From contig SAPZ01000006.1 of the NCBI GenBank assembly GCA_004020875.1, forward strand, positions 223,728 to 287,727: DNA of 64,000 bases, written 5' to 3'. Made by a program: the position numbers and the translations under genes. The stretch is from Mesorhizobium sp. Lineage in GTDB: Bacteria; Pseudomonadota; Alphaproteobacteria; Rhizobiales; Rhizobiaceae. The notes under the pieces were generated by a model, which searched no databases, was not told where the DNA came from, and saw nothing but the letters and a program-made list of their open reading frames with translations. Position 1 is the first letter of the stretch; each line of letters begins with the position of its first letter. Below are positions 9,628-18,973 of this stretch, piece by piece.

Positions 9628-10944
9628 TCATCGACCGTTGGCGCCTTTCAGGCGCGCCTTGACGACCAGCGGCTGAATGTAGGGCTCCAGCGATTTCAGC
9701 GTGCGGGCAAGCGCGCCGCGCATCTCGTCGACGGTGGCGGCACCCGCCGCTATCATTTCGTGGCGCGCCACTTCGTTGGTCAAAAGGAAATTGACCGCGC
9801 CGGTCAGCATGTCGCGATCGCGCACCAGCTTGGCGCCGCCGCTGTCGAGCAGGCGCTGATAGGCCTCGCGGAAATTCTGCACGTTGCGGCCGGCAAGCAC
9901 GGCGGTTTCGAGCATTGCGGGCTCAAGCGGATTCTGGCCACCTTCCGAGGTCAGCGAGCGGCCGACGAAAGCAATCTCGGTCAACCTCAGGTAAAGCCCC
10001 ATGTCACCGATCGTGTCGCCCAGGAGGATATCGGTATCGGGGGAGATGCGGTCGCCCTTGCTTCGCCTTGCCACGGTCAGGCCCATGCCGGAAATCTGCG
10101 CGGCAAGCGCGTCGGCGCGGTCGGGATGACGCGGCACGATGATTGTCAAAAGCCCATGATGGCGCCTGTGCAGGCTGGCATGGACCTCCGCAGCCACGAC
10201 CTCCTCGCCGTCATGGGTCGAGATCGCGGCCCAGGTCGGGCGATCGCCGATCTGGCGCTGCATGGTGGCCAGGGCGCGCTCGTCGACCGGCGGCGGGTTG
10301 GTGTCGACCTTGAGGTTGCCGGAAACCGTGACCGGCCGGGCGCCGAGCGCGCGGAACCGCTCGCCGTCGACATCCGATTGCGCGATGACATGGGCGAGGT
10401 TCTCGAACAGCGCCTCGGCGACGCTGGCGCGCTTCTTCCACGAGGTAAAGGAACGATCCGACAGCCGGCCGTTGACCAGGACCTGGGGCACGTTGCGGGC
10501 GCCGAGTTCCAGGATGGTCATCGGCCAGATTTCCGATTCGGCGATGATCGCCAGTTCCGGCCGCCAGTAGTCGAGGAAGCGGCTGACCGCGGGTTTCAGA
10601 TCGAGCGGCACATATTGGTGGATGATGCGGTCGCCGAGGCGCTCGTCGGCCACCTTGGCCGAGGTCACGGTGCCGGTGGTCAAGACGATGTTGACGCCGT
10701 AGTCGAGAATGCTCTCGACCAAAGGCACCACCGCGATCGTCTCGCCGACGCTTGCGGCATGGATCCAGATCACCGGCCCTTCCGGCCGGGGCCGGCCGGC
10801 GACGCCGTAGCGCTCGCGGCGGCGGGCGCGATCCTCCTTGCCGCGCGAAGCGCGCCAGGCGACATAAGGCCCGATCAGCGGATAGGCGACCGCCCCCGCG
10901 TATCGATAGGCCGTAAGGGCCGCTCGTGCCCAACGCTCGCTCAT
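9628..10944 (-). CDS. waaA: 3-deoxy-D-manno-octulosonic acid (Kdo) transferase
   Basis: WaaA adds Kdo from CMP-Kdo to the lipid A precursor on the cytoplasmic face of the inner membrane. The 438-residue GT30 protein has an N-terminal membrane-anchoring segment (VAYPLIGPYVAWRASRGK), IWIHAASVGE, ESEIWP, NGRLSDRS and GRSLTSEGGQNPLEPA. Its ATG overlaps the end of the upstream DUF374 gene by 4 bp (ATGA), pointing to translational coupling. Gene order with DUF374 upstream and lpxK downstream is typical of Rhizobiales. Whether it adds one or two Kdo residues cannot be read here. Confidence 0.97.
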   Translation of the reverse strand: MSERWARAALTAYRYAGAVAYPLIGPYVAWRASRGKEDRARRRERYGVAGRPRPEGPVIWIHAASVGETIAVVPLVESILDYGVNIVLTTGTVTSAKVADERLGDRIIHQYVPLDLKPAVSRFLDYWRPELAIIAESEIWPMTILELGARNVPQVLVNGRLSDRSFTSWKKRASVAEALFENLAHVIAQSDVDGERFRALGARPVTVSGNLKVDTNPPPVDERALATMQRQIGDRPTWAAISTHDGEEVVAAEVHASLHRRHHGLLTIIVPRHPDRADALAAQISGMGLTVARRSKGDRISPDTDILLGDTIGDMGLYLRLTEIAFVGRSLTSEGGQNPLEPAMLETAVLAGRNVQNFREAYQRLLDSGGAKLVRDRDMLTGAVNFLLTNEVARHEMIAAGAATVDEMRGALARTLKSLEPYIQPLVVKARLKGANGR

Positions 10945-11729
10945 TTGGCGCCGTCCACGAGGCGATAAGCCTCGGCCGTCGCGGCGTTGAGGGAAGCGGT
11001 GACTTCCTGGCGCTTGCGCTCCATCTCGGCATCGTCGGCATCGGACGGCACGAAGACCGGCGTCCCCACGACAACCGCGGAGCGGCCGAAAGGCAGGTTG
11101 ATGGTGGTCTTGTCCCAGCTCTTCTCCAGCACCTTGCGGCGGCTGGTGGCGATGGCCGAGGGCAGGATCGGCCGGCCGGAAAGCCTCGCCAGAAGGACGA
11201 TGCCGAGGCCGGCGTCGCGCGGCGTGCCGTGCGGGATGTCGGCGATCATGGCGACGTTCTTGCCGGCGACGAGCGATCTCTTGAGCGCAATCAATGCCTT
11301 GGCGCCGCCTTTATCGAGATGCCTCGAACTGTCGCGCCCGCCTGAGCCGCGCACCGCCTCGATGCCGAATTTCTCGATCATCAGCGCCTGGAGCTCGGCA
11401 TCGGCGCTGCGCGAAACCATGGCGACCAGCGGTCGGCCCTCGGGGTAATAGGCAGGGGTCAGAAGATGCTGGCCATGCCAAAGCGCGATGATGCCGGGCT
11501 CGAGATGCGCGTATGCGCCGCCGGCGACCTGGGTCGATCCTTCGACCAGCGGGCTGGTGACGCGAATCAGCCGCACGAACCAGGCGAACAGGTTGGCGAT
11601 GAAATTCTTGATGAAACTCGACTGCGCCAACGGCTCGCGGATGCGCCGCCACAGCGTGCGTGTTCCCCCGCGCCTGACGGATCGCCGCCCGGTCGCCCCT
11701 TTCACCGCCTCATGCTCCATCGACGTCAA
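10941..11729 (-). CDS. DUF374 lysophospholipid acyltransferase-family protein
   Basis: The 262-residue protein belongs to DUF374, related to the LPLAT acyltransferases. It has an N-terminal hydrophobic helix (FIKNFIANLFAWFVRLI), an IIALWHGQHLL segment carrying the likely catalytic His, VSRSADAEL, and the ADIPHGTPRDAGLG region. In this operon context it probably acylates lipid A or another envelope lipid; that is inference, and the family has few characterised members. Its start overlaps the DUF4170 stop, and its stop overlaps the waaA start, so the three are tightly coupled. A second ATG three codons in is also possible. Confidence 0.88.
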   Translation of the reverse strand: MTSMEHEAVKGATGRRSVRRGGTRTLWRRIREPLAQSSFIKNFIANLFAWFVRLIRVTSPLVEGSTQVAGGAYAHLEPGIIALWHGQHLLTPAYYPEGRPLVAMVSRSADAELQALMIEKFGIEAVRGSGGRDSSRHLDKGGAKALIALKRSLVAGKNVAMIADIPHGTPRDAGLGIVLLARLSGRPILPSAIATSRRKVLEKSWDKTTINLPFGRSAVVVGTPVFVPSDADDAEMERKRQEVTASLNAATAEAYRLVDGAK

Positions 11730-11971
11730 CCGCCGACCTTCGATTCTGGATCGAGCAAACGGTGCAGATGAACAACGAAATATCGCATATGGGCATTGTC
11801 GACACTGGCCTGCGCTTTGGCTTTCCAGGCGCCAAGCGCGCTTTGATAGTCGGGATAGATGCCGACGATGTCGAGGGCGTTGAGATCACGGAACTCGGTT
11901 CCACCCAGCTTTTTCAGCTCGCCGCCGAACACCAGGTGCAAAAGCTGCTTCTTTCCGTCTTCCACGGCCAT
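11726..11971 (-). CDS. DUF4170 family protein
   Basis: The 81-residue soluble protein matches DUF4170: LLHLVFGGELKKLGG near the start, VGIYPDYQSALGAWKAKAQ, then MRYFVVHLHRLLDPE. The start at 11969-11971 has AAGGA 5 nt upstream; the frame is open further upstream but without coding character. The family is restricted to Alphaproteobacteria and nearly always sits in this lipid A/Kdo operon, so a role in envelope assembly is plausible but undemonstrated. Its end overlaps the start of the DUF374 gene by 4 bp. Confidence 0.88.
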   Translation of the reverse strand: MAVEDGKKQLLHLVFGGELKKLGGTEFRDLNALDIVGIYPDYQSALGAWKAKAQASVDNAHMRYFVVHLHRLLDPESKVGG

Positions 11972-12050
11972 GCCGATCCTTCGTGTACCTATGAACTGCG
12001 ACAGGTCTAGACCAAAGCGTCTGGTTTTGGAACCGCCTGCCGACTCACCC

Positions 12051-12854
12051 TTAGTCAAGTCCAGAAAGGACGCCGGCAAGCACGTCGAGCAGTTCGCCAC
12101 TGCCGGCGGCCAGCGCGCCGTGATTGATCACCTCGCCGGCATAGCGCGGCGGCTTGCCGCGGCGGTCGAGCAACGCGCCGCCAGCCTCGGCGAGGATCAG
12201 ATCGGCGGCGGCAATGTCCCAGTCATGCGCATTCGGCTTGACGAAGGTTGCATCGAGCTTGCCGGCGGCAATCATGGCCAGCCGATAGGCAAGCGAGGGG
12301 ATGTAGGCGGCCCGTCGCAACCTGTCGTGCCAGTCCTCCGGCATCAAGTCGACCAGCGGCTTGGGCCCGCCGATATCGATGCTTTCGCCCAGCGATCGCA
12401 CATGGATGCGCTTGTCGTTGAGATAGGCGCCCTCGCCCGGCAGCGCCCAGTAGGTCTCACGCTTGGCAGGGCATTCGAGCACGCCGGCGAGCGAGCGGCC
12501 GTCCTCGACCACGGCGACGCTGACGCACCAGGAATGCAGGCCGTCGAGAAAGCCGCGTGTGCCGTCGATCGGGTCGACAACGAAGGTGCGGCGGGCCGAC
12601 AGCCTGGCGTGATCATCGGCGGTCTCTTCCGACAGCCAGCCGTAATCCGGACGCGCCCTGAGCAAAGTCTCGCGTAGATACGCGTCCGCCGCATGGTCGG
12701 CCTCGCTCACCGGCGAGGTGCCGCCCTTCATCCATACCTGCGGGTTGTTGCCGAAATAGCCCATGGCGATGGCGCCAGCCTCGCGGGCGGCATCGCGCAG
12801 CAAGGCGAGGTCGTCACGAGCCTCGCTCGATGTCAGTTGTTCAAGCGCCGGCAA
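12051..12854 (-). CDS. Inositol monophosphatase-superfamily phosphatase, CysQ-like
   Basis: The 267-residue protein has the metal-binding signature of the lithium-sensitive phosphatases: GTSPVSEADHAAD, EETAD, VVDPIDGTRGFLDG and AHDWDIAAADLILAEAGG. It is closest to the 3'(2'),5'-bisphosphate nucleotidase (CysQ) branch, which recycles PAP from sulfate assimilation, although inositol-1-phosphatase activity cannot be excluded. The start overlaps the end of pmbA by 14 bp, so it is cotranscribed with it. The 79 bp to the DUF4170 gene downstream may hold an internal signal, but none is obvious. Confidence 0.9.
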   Translation of the reverse strand: MPALEQLTSSEARDDLALLRDAAREAGAIAMGYFGNNPQVWMKGGTSPVSEADHAADAYLRETLLRARPDYGWLSEETADDHARLSARRTFVVDPIDGTRGFLDGLHSWCVSVAVVEDGRSLAGVLECPAKRETYWALPGEGAYLNDKRIHVRSLGESIDIGGPKPLVDLMPEDWHDRLRRAAYIPSLAYRLAMIAAGKLDATFVKPNAHDWDIAAADLILAEAGGALLDRRGKPPRYAGEVINHGALAAGSGELLDVLAGVLSGLD

Positions 12855-14184
12855 GGGTCATCCCTTCGATCAGGAGCGTCGGGGCAGCCGTGCCGAAATT
12901 GCGGTCGAGGTCGTTCGCCGGCACCATGTTGAGGAACATCGTCTTCAGGTTGGAGGCGATCGTCACCTCGGCCACCGGATAGGCCAGCGCGCCGTTCTCG
13001 ATCCAGTAGCCGGAGGCGCCACGGCTATATTCTCCGGTCACCATGTCGACGCCCTGCCCGAACACCTCGGTGACGTAGAAGCCGCGCTTCAAAGACGCGA
13101 TCAGGTCTTCCGGCGAACGCTCGCCGGGCTCGATGGCAAGGTTGGTCGAGGACGGCGAGACCGACGAGCCGCTGCGCGAGCCGCGTCCATTGGTGACGAG
13201 GCCGAGCTCGCGCGCGGCCGAGGTGGACAGGAACCAGTGCTTCAATACGCCCTTGTCGACCATCAGCAGCTTCTCGCCCTCGACGCCTTCGCCGTCGAAG
13301 GGGCGCGAGGCCTGCCCCCGCCGCCGCAAAGGCTCGTCGGTAACCGTGATCGCGGCCGAAGCCACTTGCTTGCCCATCATGTCGCGCAGGAAGCTGGTCT
13401 TGCGGGCGACCGCCGCGCCGTTGATGGCGCCGGCGAGATGGCCGGCAATGCCGCGCGCGACGCGCGGATCGAACACCACATCGACCGGACCGGTCGCCGC
13501 CTTGCGCGCGCCGAGGCGGCGCACGGCGCGCTCACCGGCCTTGCGGCCGATGTCTTCCGGCGCGTCCAGGTCGGCGAAATGCTGGCGCGAGGAGAATTCA
13601 TAGTCGCGCTCCATCGCCGTGCCCTCGCCGGCAATGACGCTGGTCGAGCGCGAGAAGCGCGACGCGACATACTGGCCGACAAAGCCATGCGAGGTGGCGA
13701 GCACGAGGCCGCCCAGGCCGGCGCTGGCGCTGCTGCCCGAGGAGTTGGTGACGCCCTTGACGGCCAATGCAGCCGCTTCGGCGGCAAGGGCTGCCTCCTT
13801 CAGTTGATCCGCCGACACCTCGGTCGGGTCGAAGAGATCAAGATCGCGCAAATTGCGGACAAGCAGCGCCGGATCGGCAAGGCCCTGGAACGGATCCTCG
13901 GGTGAGACCTTCGCCATGGCCACGGCGCGTCCAGCTAGCGCCTTCGGATCGGAAGCAGCGGTCGCCGAGACGCTCGCCACGCGCTGGCCGACGAAGACGC
14001 GCAGCGACACATCCTCGCTCTCCGAGGATTCGGTGCCCTCGACCTTGCCCAGCCGCACAGACACGCCAGCAGAGCGCCCGCGCACCGCCACCGCATCGGC
14101 CGCGTCGGCGCCGGCGCGCCTGGCAGCCTCGACGAGCGCCGTCACGCGATCGGTCAATTTCGCTGCATCGAGCTGGTTGGTCAT
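12841..14184 (-). CDS. pmbA: TldD/PmbA-family metalloprotease subunit PmbA
   Basis: PmbA (TldE) and TldD form a heteromeric protease that degrades unfolded or leader-containing peptides. The 447-residue protein has the PmbA pattern: GKVEGTESSESEDVSLRVF at residues ~48-66, VVFDPRVARGIAGHL, FDGEGVEG, and the C-terminal GYWIENGALAYPVAEVTIASNL. It lacks the HExxxH zinc site, as expected for the non-metal subunit; TldD is not in the window. It is the first gene of the leftward operon that runs through waaA to lpxK. The upstream 265 bp carry unusual repeated motifs. Confidence 0.95.
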   Translation of the reverse strand: MTNQLDAAKLTDRVTALVEAARRAGADAADAVAVRGRSAGVSVRLGKVEGTESSESEDVSLRVFVGQRVASVSATAASDPKALAGRAVAMAKVSPEDPFQGLADPALLVRNLRDLDLFDPTEVSADQLKEAALAAEAAALAVKGVTNSSGSSASAGLGGLVLATSHGFVGQYVASRFSRSTSVIAGEGTAMERDYEFSSRQHFADLDAPEDIGRKAGERAVRRLGARKAATGPVDVVFDPRVARGIAGHLAGAINGAAVARKTSFLRDMMGKQVASAAITVTDEPLRRRGQASRPFDGEGVEGEKLLMVDKGVLKHWFLSTSAARELGLVTNGRGSRSGSSVSPSSTNLAIEPGERSPEDLIASLKRGFYVTEVFGQGVDMVTGEYSRGASGYWIENGALAYPVAEVTIASNLKTMFLNMVPANDLDRNFGTAAPTLLIEGMTLAGA

Positions 14185-14260
14185 AGGGTTGTTCCTGTTT
14201 GTTCACGCGTTCACCCAAGGCCCTGGGTCGGCCCGAGCGCACTAACATTGGTGCTGCGCG

Positions 14261-14348
14261 CATCATTTGTGGATGCCGCCGGCAACATCATCAATGCTTT
14301 GCATCATTTGGATGCCTTGGCACCACCACTATGGATGCCTAGGCACCA
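14261..14348. repeat. Cluster of short direct and inverted repeats upstream of pmbA
   Basis: Within the 265-bp gap between epmA and pmbA, CATCATTTG occurs at 14261 and 14302, each followed by GGATGCC within 1-2 bp. The 16-mer GGATGCCTTGGCACCA (14310-14325) recurs as GGATGCCTAGGCACCA (14333-14348), 15 of 16 identical and 23 bp apart, about two helical turns. Each contains TGCC-TN-GGCA dyad symmetry, perfect in the second copy (TGCCTAGGCA). The layout suggests paired operator sites for a dimeric regulator of pmbA or a diverged small repeat; no regulator is known. Confidence 0.5.
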
Positions 14349-14449
14349 TCTATTGTTCCACCGACGCTTCTGCAATGGCGGATGCGGCAATCTCAAGGCA
14401 ATCGAGGCGGTCCGCGCGAGGTGCTTTGCCGCAGCGGGCAAATCGCGAG

Positions 14450-15493
14450 CTACTCGGCCACCGGCGCCCAGATCACGTCCTCGATCCTCGTTGCACCCGT
14501 CGCCAACATCACCAGCCGGTCGAAGCCCAGCGCCGAGCCGCTTGCCTGCGGCATGATGGCCAAGGCCGCCAGGAAATCCTCGTCCAGCGGATAGCGTTCG
14601 CCATAGACCCGCTCCTTCTCGTCCATCTCGGCGAGGAAGCGTCGGCGCTGCTCCGCCGGGTCGGTGAGCTCGCCAAAGGCGTTGGCTAGCTCGACGCCGC
14701 AGCAATAGAGCTCGAAGCGCTCGGCAACGCGCGGATCCTCGGCGCTCGGCCGGGCAAGCGCCGCCTCCGAAATCGGATAGCCGTAAAGGATGGTGGCGCG
14801 TCCCTGCCCCAGCACGGGCTCTATCTTTTCCACCATCACCCGGCTGAACAGATCGGCCCAATTGTCGTCGGTCGCGGTGCGCAGGCCGGCCTGGACCAGC
14901 GCCGCATGAAGCCCCTCGCGATCCGTGCTGCCGTCAGCCGCGACGGTCGCCAGAAGGTCGATGCTGGCATGGCGAGCAAATGCATCGGCCACGCTCAGCC
15001 GCTCCGGCTCGGCGAAAGGGTCGGCCTCGCGTCCGCGAAAACGGAAACTCCTGGAGCCGGCCTTCTCCGCGGCGAGCGCCAGGAATTCGGCGCAGTCGTC
15101 CATCAAGCGTTCGTAAGTTTCGCCGACGCGATACCATTCGAGCATGGTGAACTCGGGATGATGCAGCGGCCCGCGTTCGCGGTTGCGCCAGACGGCGCCC
15201 AGGCTGAAGATGCGCTCCTCGCCGGCGGCGAGGAGCTTCTTGCAGGCGAATTCCGGCGAGGTGTGGAGATAGAGTGGCCGGCGCGACGCGTCGGGCCTGA
15301 TCGCCTCGGTGGCGAAGGCCGCGAGATGCGCCTCGTTCCCCGGCGAAACCTGCAGCGCCGAGGTCGTCACCTCGATGAAATCGCGTTCCGCGAACCAGCC
15401 GCGAAGCGCGGCGGCGATGGCATTTCGAGCCATCAGCCGGGGGCGGCGATCGGCATGGATATCGGGGGTCCACCAGGGCGAAGCGGCGGTCAT
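14450..15493 (-). CDS. epmA: EF-P lysyl-ligase EpmA (PoxA/GenX)
   Basis: EpmA is a truncated class II lysyl-tRNA synthetase paralogue that ligates (R)-beta-lysine to EF-P. The 347-residue protein consists only of the catalytic core, without the N-terminal anticodon-binding OB fold: [17 protein letters not shown] (motif 2 region start), [21 protein letters not shown] and the C-terminal [16 protein letters not shown] (motif 3). The ATG at 15491-15493 begins the alignable region; upstream open frame is not conserved in character. It is divergent from efp, 129 bp away, matching its substrate. EpmB (lysine 2,3-aminomutase) is not in this window. Confidence 0.95.
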   Translation of the reverse strand: MTAASPWWTPDIHADRRPRLMARNAIAAALRGWFAERDFIEVTTSALQVSPGNEAHLAAFATEAIRPDASRRPLYLHTSPEFACKKLLAAGEERIFSLGAVWRNRERGPLHHPEFTMLEWYRVGETYERLMDDCAEFLALAAEKAGSRSFRFRGREADPFAEPERLSVADAFARHASIDLLATVAADGSTDREGLHAALVQAGLRTATDDNWADLFSRVMVEKIEPVLGQGRATILYGYPISEAALARPSAEDPRVAERFELYCCGVELANAFGELTDPAEQRRRFLAEMDEKERVYGERYPLDEDFLAALAIMPQASGSALGFDRLVMLATGATRIEDVIWAPVAE

Positions 15494-15622
15494 GGGCAGG
15501 AAAATCGCACGGAAGACTGGCGGTTCGGCGCAAGATGCGCTAGGGCGCACGCGATGGCCGCCGTCGCCGCTTCGTGGCAATCGACGCTCGCAGGCCGAAA
15601 AACTCGAACGGGATCGAATATC

Positions 15623-16192
15623 GTGGTCAAGGTCATCGCCAGCTCCTTACGCAAAGGCAACGTCGTCGATAAGGACGGCAAGCTCTATGTCATCCTCTTT
15701 GCCGAAAACATCCATCCTGGCAAGGGCACGCCGGTGACCCAGCTCGACATGCGCCGTATCGGCGACGGGGTGAAGGTCTCGGAGCGCTACCGCACGACCG
15801 AAATGGTCGAGCGCGCCTATGTCGAGGAGCGCGAGCACACCTTCCTCTATTCGGACGGCGAGGGTTTTCATTTCATGAACCCGGAAAGCTACGACCAGGT
15901 CGTGGCCTCGGAAGCCGTGGTCGGCGACTTCGCGCCCTATCTCCAGGAGGGCATGGCCGTGCAGCTCGCGCAGTTCAACGGCGTGCCTATCTCGCTCACG
16001 CTGCCGCAGCGCGCCACCTTCGAAGTGGTCGAGACTGAGCCGGTCACCAAGGGCCAGACGGCGTCTTCGTCCTACAAGCCAGCCGTGCTCTCCAATGGCG
16101 TGCGCACCGCAGTGCCGCCGCATATCTCCGCCGGCACGCGCATCGTGGTGATGACCGCCGACGGGTCCTATGTCGAGCGCGCCAAGGACTGA
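15623..16192 (+). CDS. efp: Translation elongation factor P
   Basis: EF-P relieves ribosome stalling at consecutive prolines. The 189-residue protein has the three-domain EF-P layout. The domain I loop reads HPGKGTP with the lysine at position 34, the site modified by EpmA, whose gene lies next door. The start is GTG at 15623 (giving [16 protein letters not shown]), with GGGA about 10 nt upstream; the frame stays open far upstream across epmA without coding meaning. A strong hairpin terminator follows. Length agrees with the family. Confidence 0.97.
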   Translation: MVKVIASSLRKGNVVDKDGKLYVILFAENIHPGKGTPVTQLDMRRIGDGVKVSERYRTTEMVERAYVEEREHTFLYSDGEGFHFMNPESYDQVVASEAVVGDFAPYLQEGMAVQLAQFNGVPISLTLPQRATFEVVETEPVTKGQTASSSYKPAVLSNGVRTAVPPHISAGTRIVVMTADGSYVERAKD

Positions 16193-16212
16193 GCGCTTAG
16201 GTTAGCTTGCTG

Positions 16213-16245
16213 TGGCCCGCCTGGAGAACAGGCGGGCCATTTCTT
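16213..16245 (+). terminator. Rho-independent terminator of efp
   Basis: An 11-bp perfect stem (TGGCCCGCCTG / CAGGCGGGCCA, 16213-16223 and 16229-16239) with a GAGAA loop is followed by TTTCTT. It lies 20 bp after the efp stop codon. The remaining 250 bp to the MFS gene hold only a possible 24-codon mini-frame (ATG 16422, TGA 16494-16496) that overlaps the MFS start. Confidence 0.9.
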
Positions 16246-16492
16246 GTTCGAGGCGCCGACCGGTCGGCAGCGGCAATACCGGACTGCCGGCTGCTTTCCA
16301 GCCCCAGATGCTTCTTCCGGCAGCGCACCGTCCGGCCCCTCCGTGGACCGGCCGTCTGGACTGCCGGTTGACATATGTCGTTCAGCGGCTGATCGTTTCA
16401 TCCACCAGGCTCCGCTGTCCCATGACTGCCAACATTGCGCCCAGATCGCTCGACCCTGTCAGGACCCGGACCGCGAAGGGACGGGGCGTACC

Positions 16493-17752
16493 GTGAGCGC
16501 TGGGGCGCCCGCCGTCGCGCTAGGCCTCAGGGCCAACTGGAAGCAGTTTTCGCTGCTGGTGCTGATCAACGCCTTCGTCGGCGGCATGGTCGGCGTCGAG
16601 CGGACCGTCGTGCCGCTGATCGGCGCGGAGGAATTCGGCGTCGCCTCGACCACGCTCGTCGTCTCCTTCATCGTCAGCTTCGGCGTGGTCAAGGCCTGTG
16701 CCAACCTCGTCTCCGGCCAGCTTGCCGACACATGGGGCCGCAAGCGCGTGCTGATCCTCGGTTGGCTGTTCGGCCTACCTGTGCCCTTCACCATCATCTG
16801 GGCTCCGGGCTGGGGCTGGATCGTCGCCGCCAACGCCCTTCTCGGCATCAACCAGGGCTTCGCCTGGTCTATGACTGTGATCATGAAGGTCGATCTGGTC
16901 GGGCCTAAGTCGCGCGGGCTGGCCGTCGGCCTGAACGAATTCGCCGGCTACCTCTCCGTCGGCGTCACCGCTTTCCTCACCGGCTATCTGGCGAGCCGCT
17001 ACGGGCTGCGCCCGGTGCCGATCTATCTCGGCGTCGGCTATGCGATCCTGGGTGCGACGCTGTCAATCCTGCTCGTGCGCGATACCCGCGAGCATGTGCG
17101 GCAGGAGCTGGCCAATCACCCAAAACAGGCTTCGCCGCTTAGCTTCCGCGAGATCTTCATGCTGACCTCGTTCGGAGACCGCAATTTGTTCGCCGCCTCC
17201 CAGGCGGGCCTGGTCAACAACCTGAATGACGGCATGAGTTGGGGGCTGTTTCCGCTCTTCTTCGTCGCCAACGGGCTCGGCGTCGAGCGCATCGGCATCC
17301 TCAAGGCGGTCTATCCGGCGGTGTGGGGCGTCCTGCAGGTCGCGACCGGGCCGTTGAGCGACCGCTGGGGCCGCAAGGGACTGATCGTCACCGGCATGTG
17401 GGTGCAGGCGGCGGGGCTTCTCTTGACCGCCTTGACCCGCGATTTCGGCTGGTGGCTGCTGGCGAGCGTGCTGCTCGGCCTCGGCACGGCAATGGTCTAT
17501 CCGAGCCTGATCGCGGCTGTGTCGGACGCCTCGCACCCATCGTGGCGGGCGCGCTCGCTCAGCGTCTATCGTTTCTGGCGCGACCTCGGCTATGCAATTG
17601 GCGCCCTCGCCGCGGGCCTGATCGCCGACTTCTTCGGTTTCGTCCCTGCAATCATGGCCATTGCCGCGTTGACCTTCCTGTCGGGCGTAATCGTCGCAAT
17701 AGCGATGCGCGAGACGCATGCCGCCGCCCGGTCTTCGCAAGGCGATGGTTAA
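16493..17752 (+). CDS. MFS transporter
   Basis: The 419-residue protein has twelve predicted membrane segments and the MFS signature between segments 2 and 3 (GQLADTWGRKRVLILG), repeated in the second half (GPLSDRWGRKGLIVTG). This marks a proton-coupled or exchange transporter of the inner membrane; the substrate is not inferable. The start is taken as GTG at 16493 because it directly precedes the first conserved region and no in-frame ATG lies close upstream. A 24-codon frame starting ATG at 16422 ends with a TGA overlapping this GTG (GTGA), so either translational coupling or a sequencing/real frameshift of a longer N-terminus is possible. Confidence 0.9.
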   Translation: MSAGAPAVALGLRANWKQFSLLVLINAFVGGMVGVERTVVPLIGAEEFGVASTTLVVSFIVSFGVVKACANLVSGQLADTWGRKRVLILGWLFGLPVPFTIIWAPGWGWIVAANALLGINQGFAWSMTVIMKVDLVGPKSRGLAVGLNEFAGYLSVGVTAFLTGYLASRYGLRPVPIYLGVGYAILGATLSILLVRDTREHVRQELANHPKQASPLSFREIFMLTSFGDRNLFAASQAGLVNNLNDGMSWGLFPLFFVANGLGVERIGILKAVYPAVWGVLQVATGPLSDRWGRKGLIVTGMWVQAAGLLLTALTRDFGWWLLASVLLGLGTAMVYPSLIAAVSDASHPSWRARSLSVYRFWRDLGYAIGALAAGLIADFFGFVPAIMAIAALTFLSGVIVAIAMRETHAAARSSQGDG

Positions 17753-17859
17753 CCCCGGCCCCGAACAAGGTTTCCGTTTACGATATCGTAAGCTTGTTGC
17801 TGCGGGCCATTCGCCGGTCCGCTACAATTGCGACGGTTGAATTTTCCTTGAGATCGCGC

Positions 17860-18948
17860 ATGAGCAGCCCCAACCGCATGCCCTGGGTGGACACGGCAAA
17901 AGGCCTTTCCATCATCCTGGTGGTGATGATGTATTCGGCCTACAACACCGGCGAATACACCGGCAGCGTCGGTTTCCTGCATTACGTGATCGGCTTTGCG
18001 ACGCCCTTCCGCATGCCGGAATTCTTCCTGATCTCGGGCCTGTTCCTGTCGCAGGTGATCGACCGGCCGTGGCGGCGCTATGTCGACCGGCGCGTCGTCC
18101 ACTATCTCTATTTCTACGTGCTGTGGGCTATCATCTCGATCGGGCTCAAGATCGGCATCTTCAGCCGCGATCCCGCCGGCATGCTGCACGACCTCGCAAT
18201 GGCCGTCGTCCAACCCTACGGCGTGCTGTGGTTCATATACATGCTGGCGGTTTTCGGCGTCGTCATACGCCTGCTGCGAGAGCTTCGCGTGCCGCATTGG
18301 ATCGTGATCCCTCTCGCCGCCGCACTGCAAATGTGGGCGCCGAAGCCCGACAGCTACGCGATCGAGCAGTTCGCGGCCTATTTCGTGTTCTTTTATCTCG
18401 GCTTCGTGCTTGCGCCGCTGATCTTCCGGCTGGTCGAATGGACACAGGCTCGTCCGGTGATCGCCCTGGCTAGCCTGCTCGCCTGGACACTCGTCAATGG
18501 GCTGCTCGTCTATTCCCCCGGCTATGCGATGCAGCCGGTGGGTATGCAGATGGGCCTGGCGGCATGGCCGCCGCTGCATCTTGCGCTGGCAATCGCCGGC
18601 GCGGTGGCGCTGTGCGTCGCCGGCGGTTTCCTGTCGAAATTCGCTTCGATGGAATGGCTGCGCTGGCTCGGCGAGCATTCGCTGGTCGTCTATGTCGCTT
18701 TCACCATTCCCATGTCGATCTTCCGCGGCGTCATGCTGGCAAGCGGCCTTCTGACCGACACCGGGCTGCTGAGCCTCGCCGTGCTGCTTGTCTCGGTCAT
18801 CAGCCCGGTGGTGCTCTATTTCATCGTCAAGCGGATCGGCTTCGGCACCTTCCTGTTCGAGCGGCCGGCCTGGGCGCATGTCGACAGGCCAAACGCCGCG
18901 AAAGCCTCCAGCAAGCCCATTCCGCGGCCGGCGCCCGAAGCAGCCTGA
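17860..18948 (+). CDS. Acyltransferase family 3 integral membrane protein
   Basis: The 362-residue protein has about ten hydrophobic segments and begins with the acyltransferase-3 motif RMPWVDTAKGLSIILVVMMYS; MPEFFLISGLFLSQ follows. Relatives O-acetylate or succinylate polysaccharides, Nod factors or osmoregulated glucans. This protein shares the compact layout of the fucose/OpgC-like branch, but no glycan gene is nearby to name the acceptor. The C-terminal ~30 residues are Pro/Lys-rich and cytoplasmic. The start codon at 17860 has only a weak TTGAG upstream. It ends 25 bp from a convergent gene. Confidence 0.85.
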   Translation: MSSPNRMPWVDTAKGLSIILVVMMYSAYNTGEYTGSVGFLHYVIGFATPFRMPEFFLISGLFLSQVIDRPWRRYVDRRVVHYLYFYVLWAIISIGLKIGIFSRDPAGMLHDLAMAVVQPYGVLWFIYMLAVFGVVIRLLRELRVPHWIVIPLAAALQMWAPKPDSYAIEQFAAYFVFFYLGFVLAPLIFRLVEWTQARPVIALASLLAWTLVNGLLVYSPGYAMQPVGMQMGLAAWPPLHLALAIAGAVALCVAGGFLSKFASMEWLRWLGEHSLVVYVAFTIPMSIFRGVMLASGLLTDTGLLSLAVLLVSVISPVVLYFIVKRIGFGTFLFERPAWAHVDRPNAAKASSKPIPRPAPEAA

Positions 18949-18973
18949 CTGGGCCGCCCTTTCCGCCGGTCCG

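Noticed and set aside
14318-14336. TTGGCAC resembling a sigma-54 -24 box
   Set aside because: The -12 GC element is not present at the required spacing, and the sequence is explained by the repeat motif.
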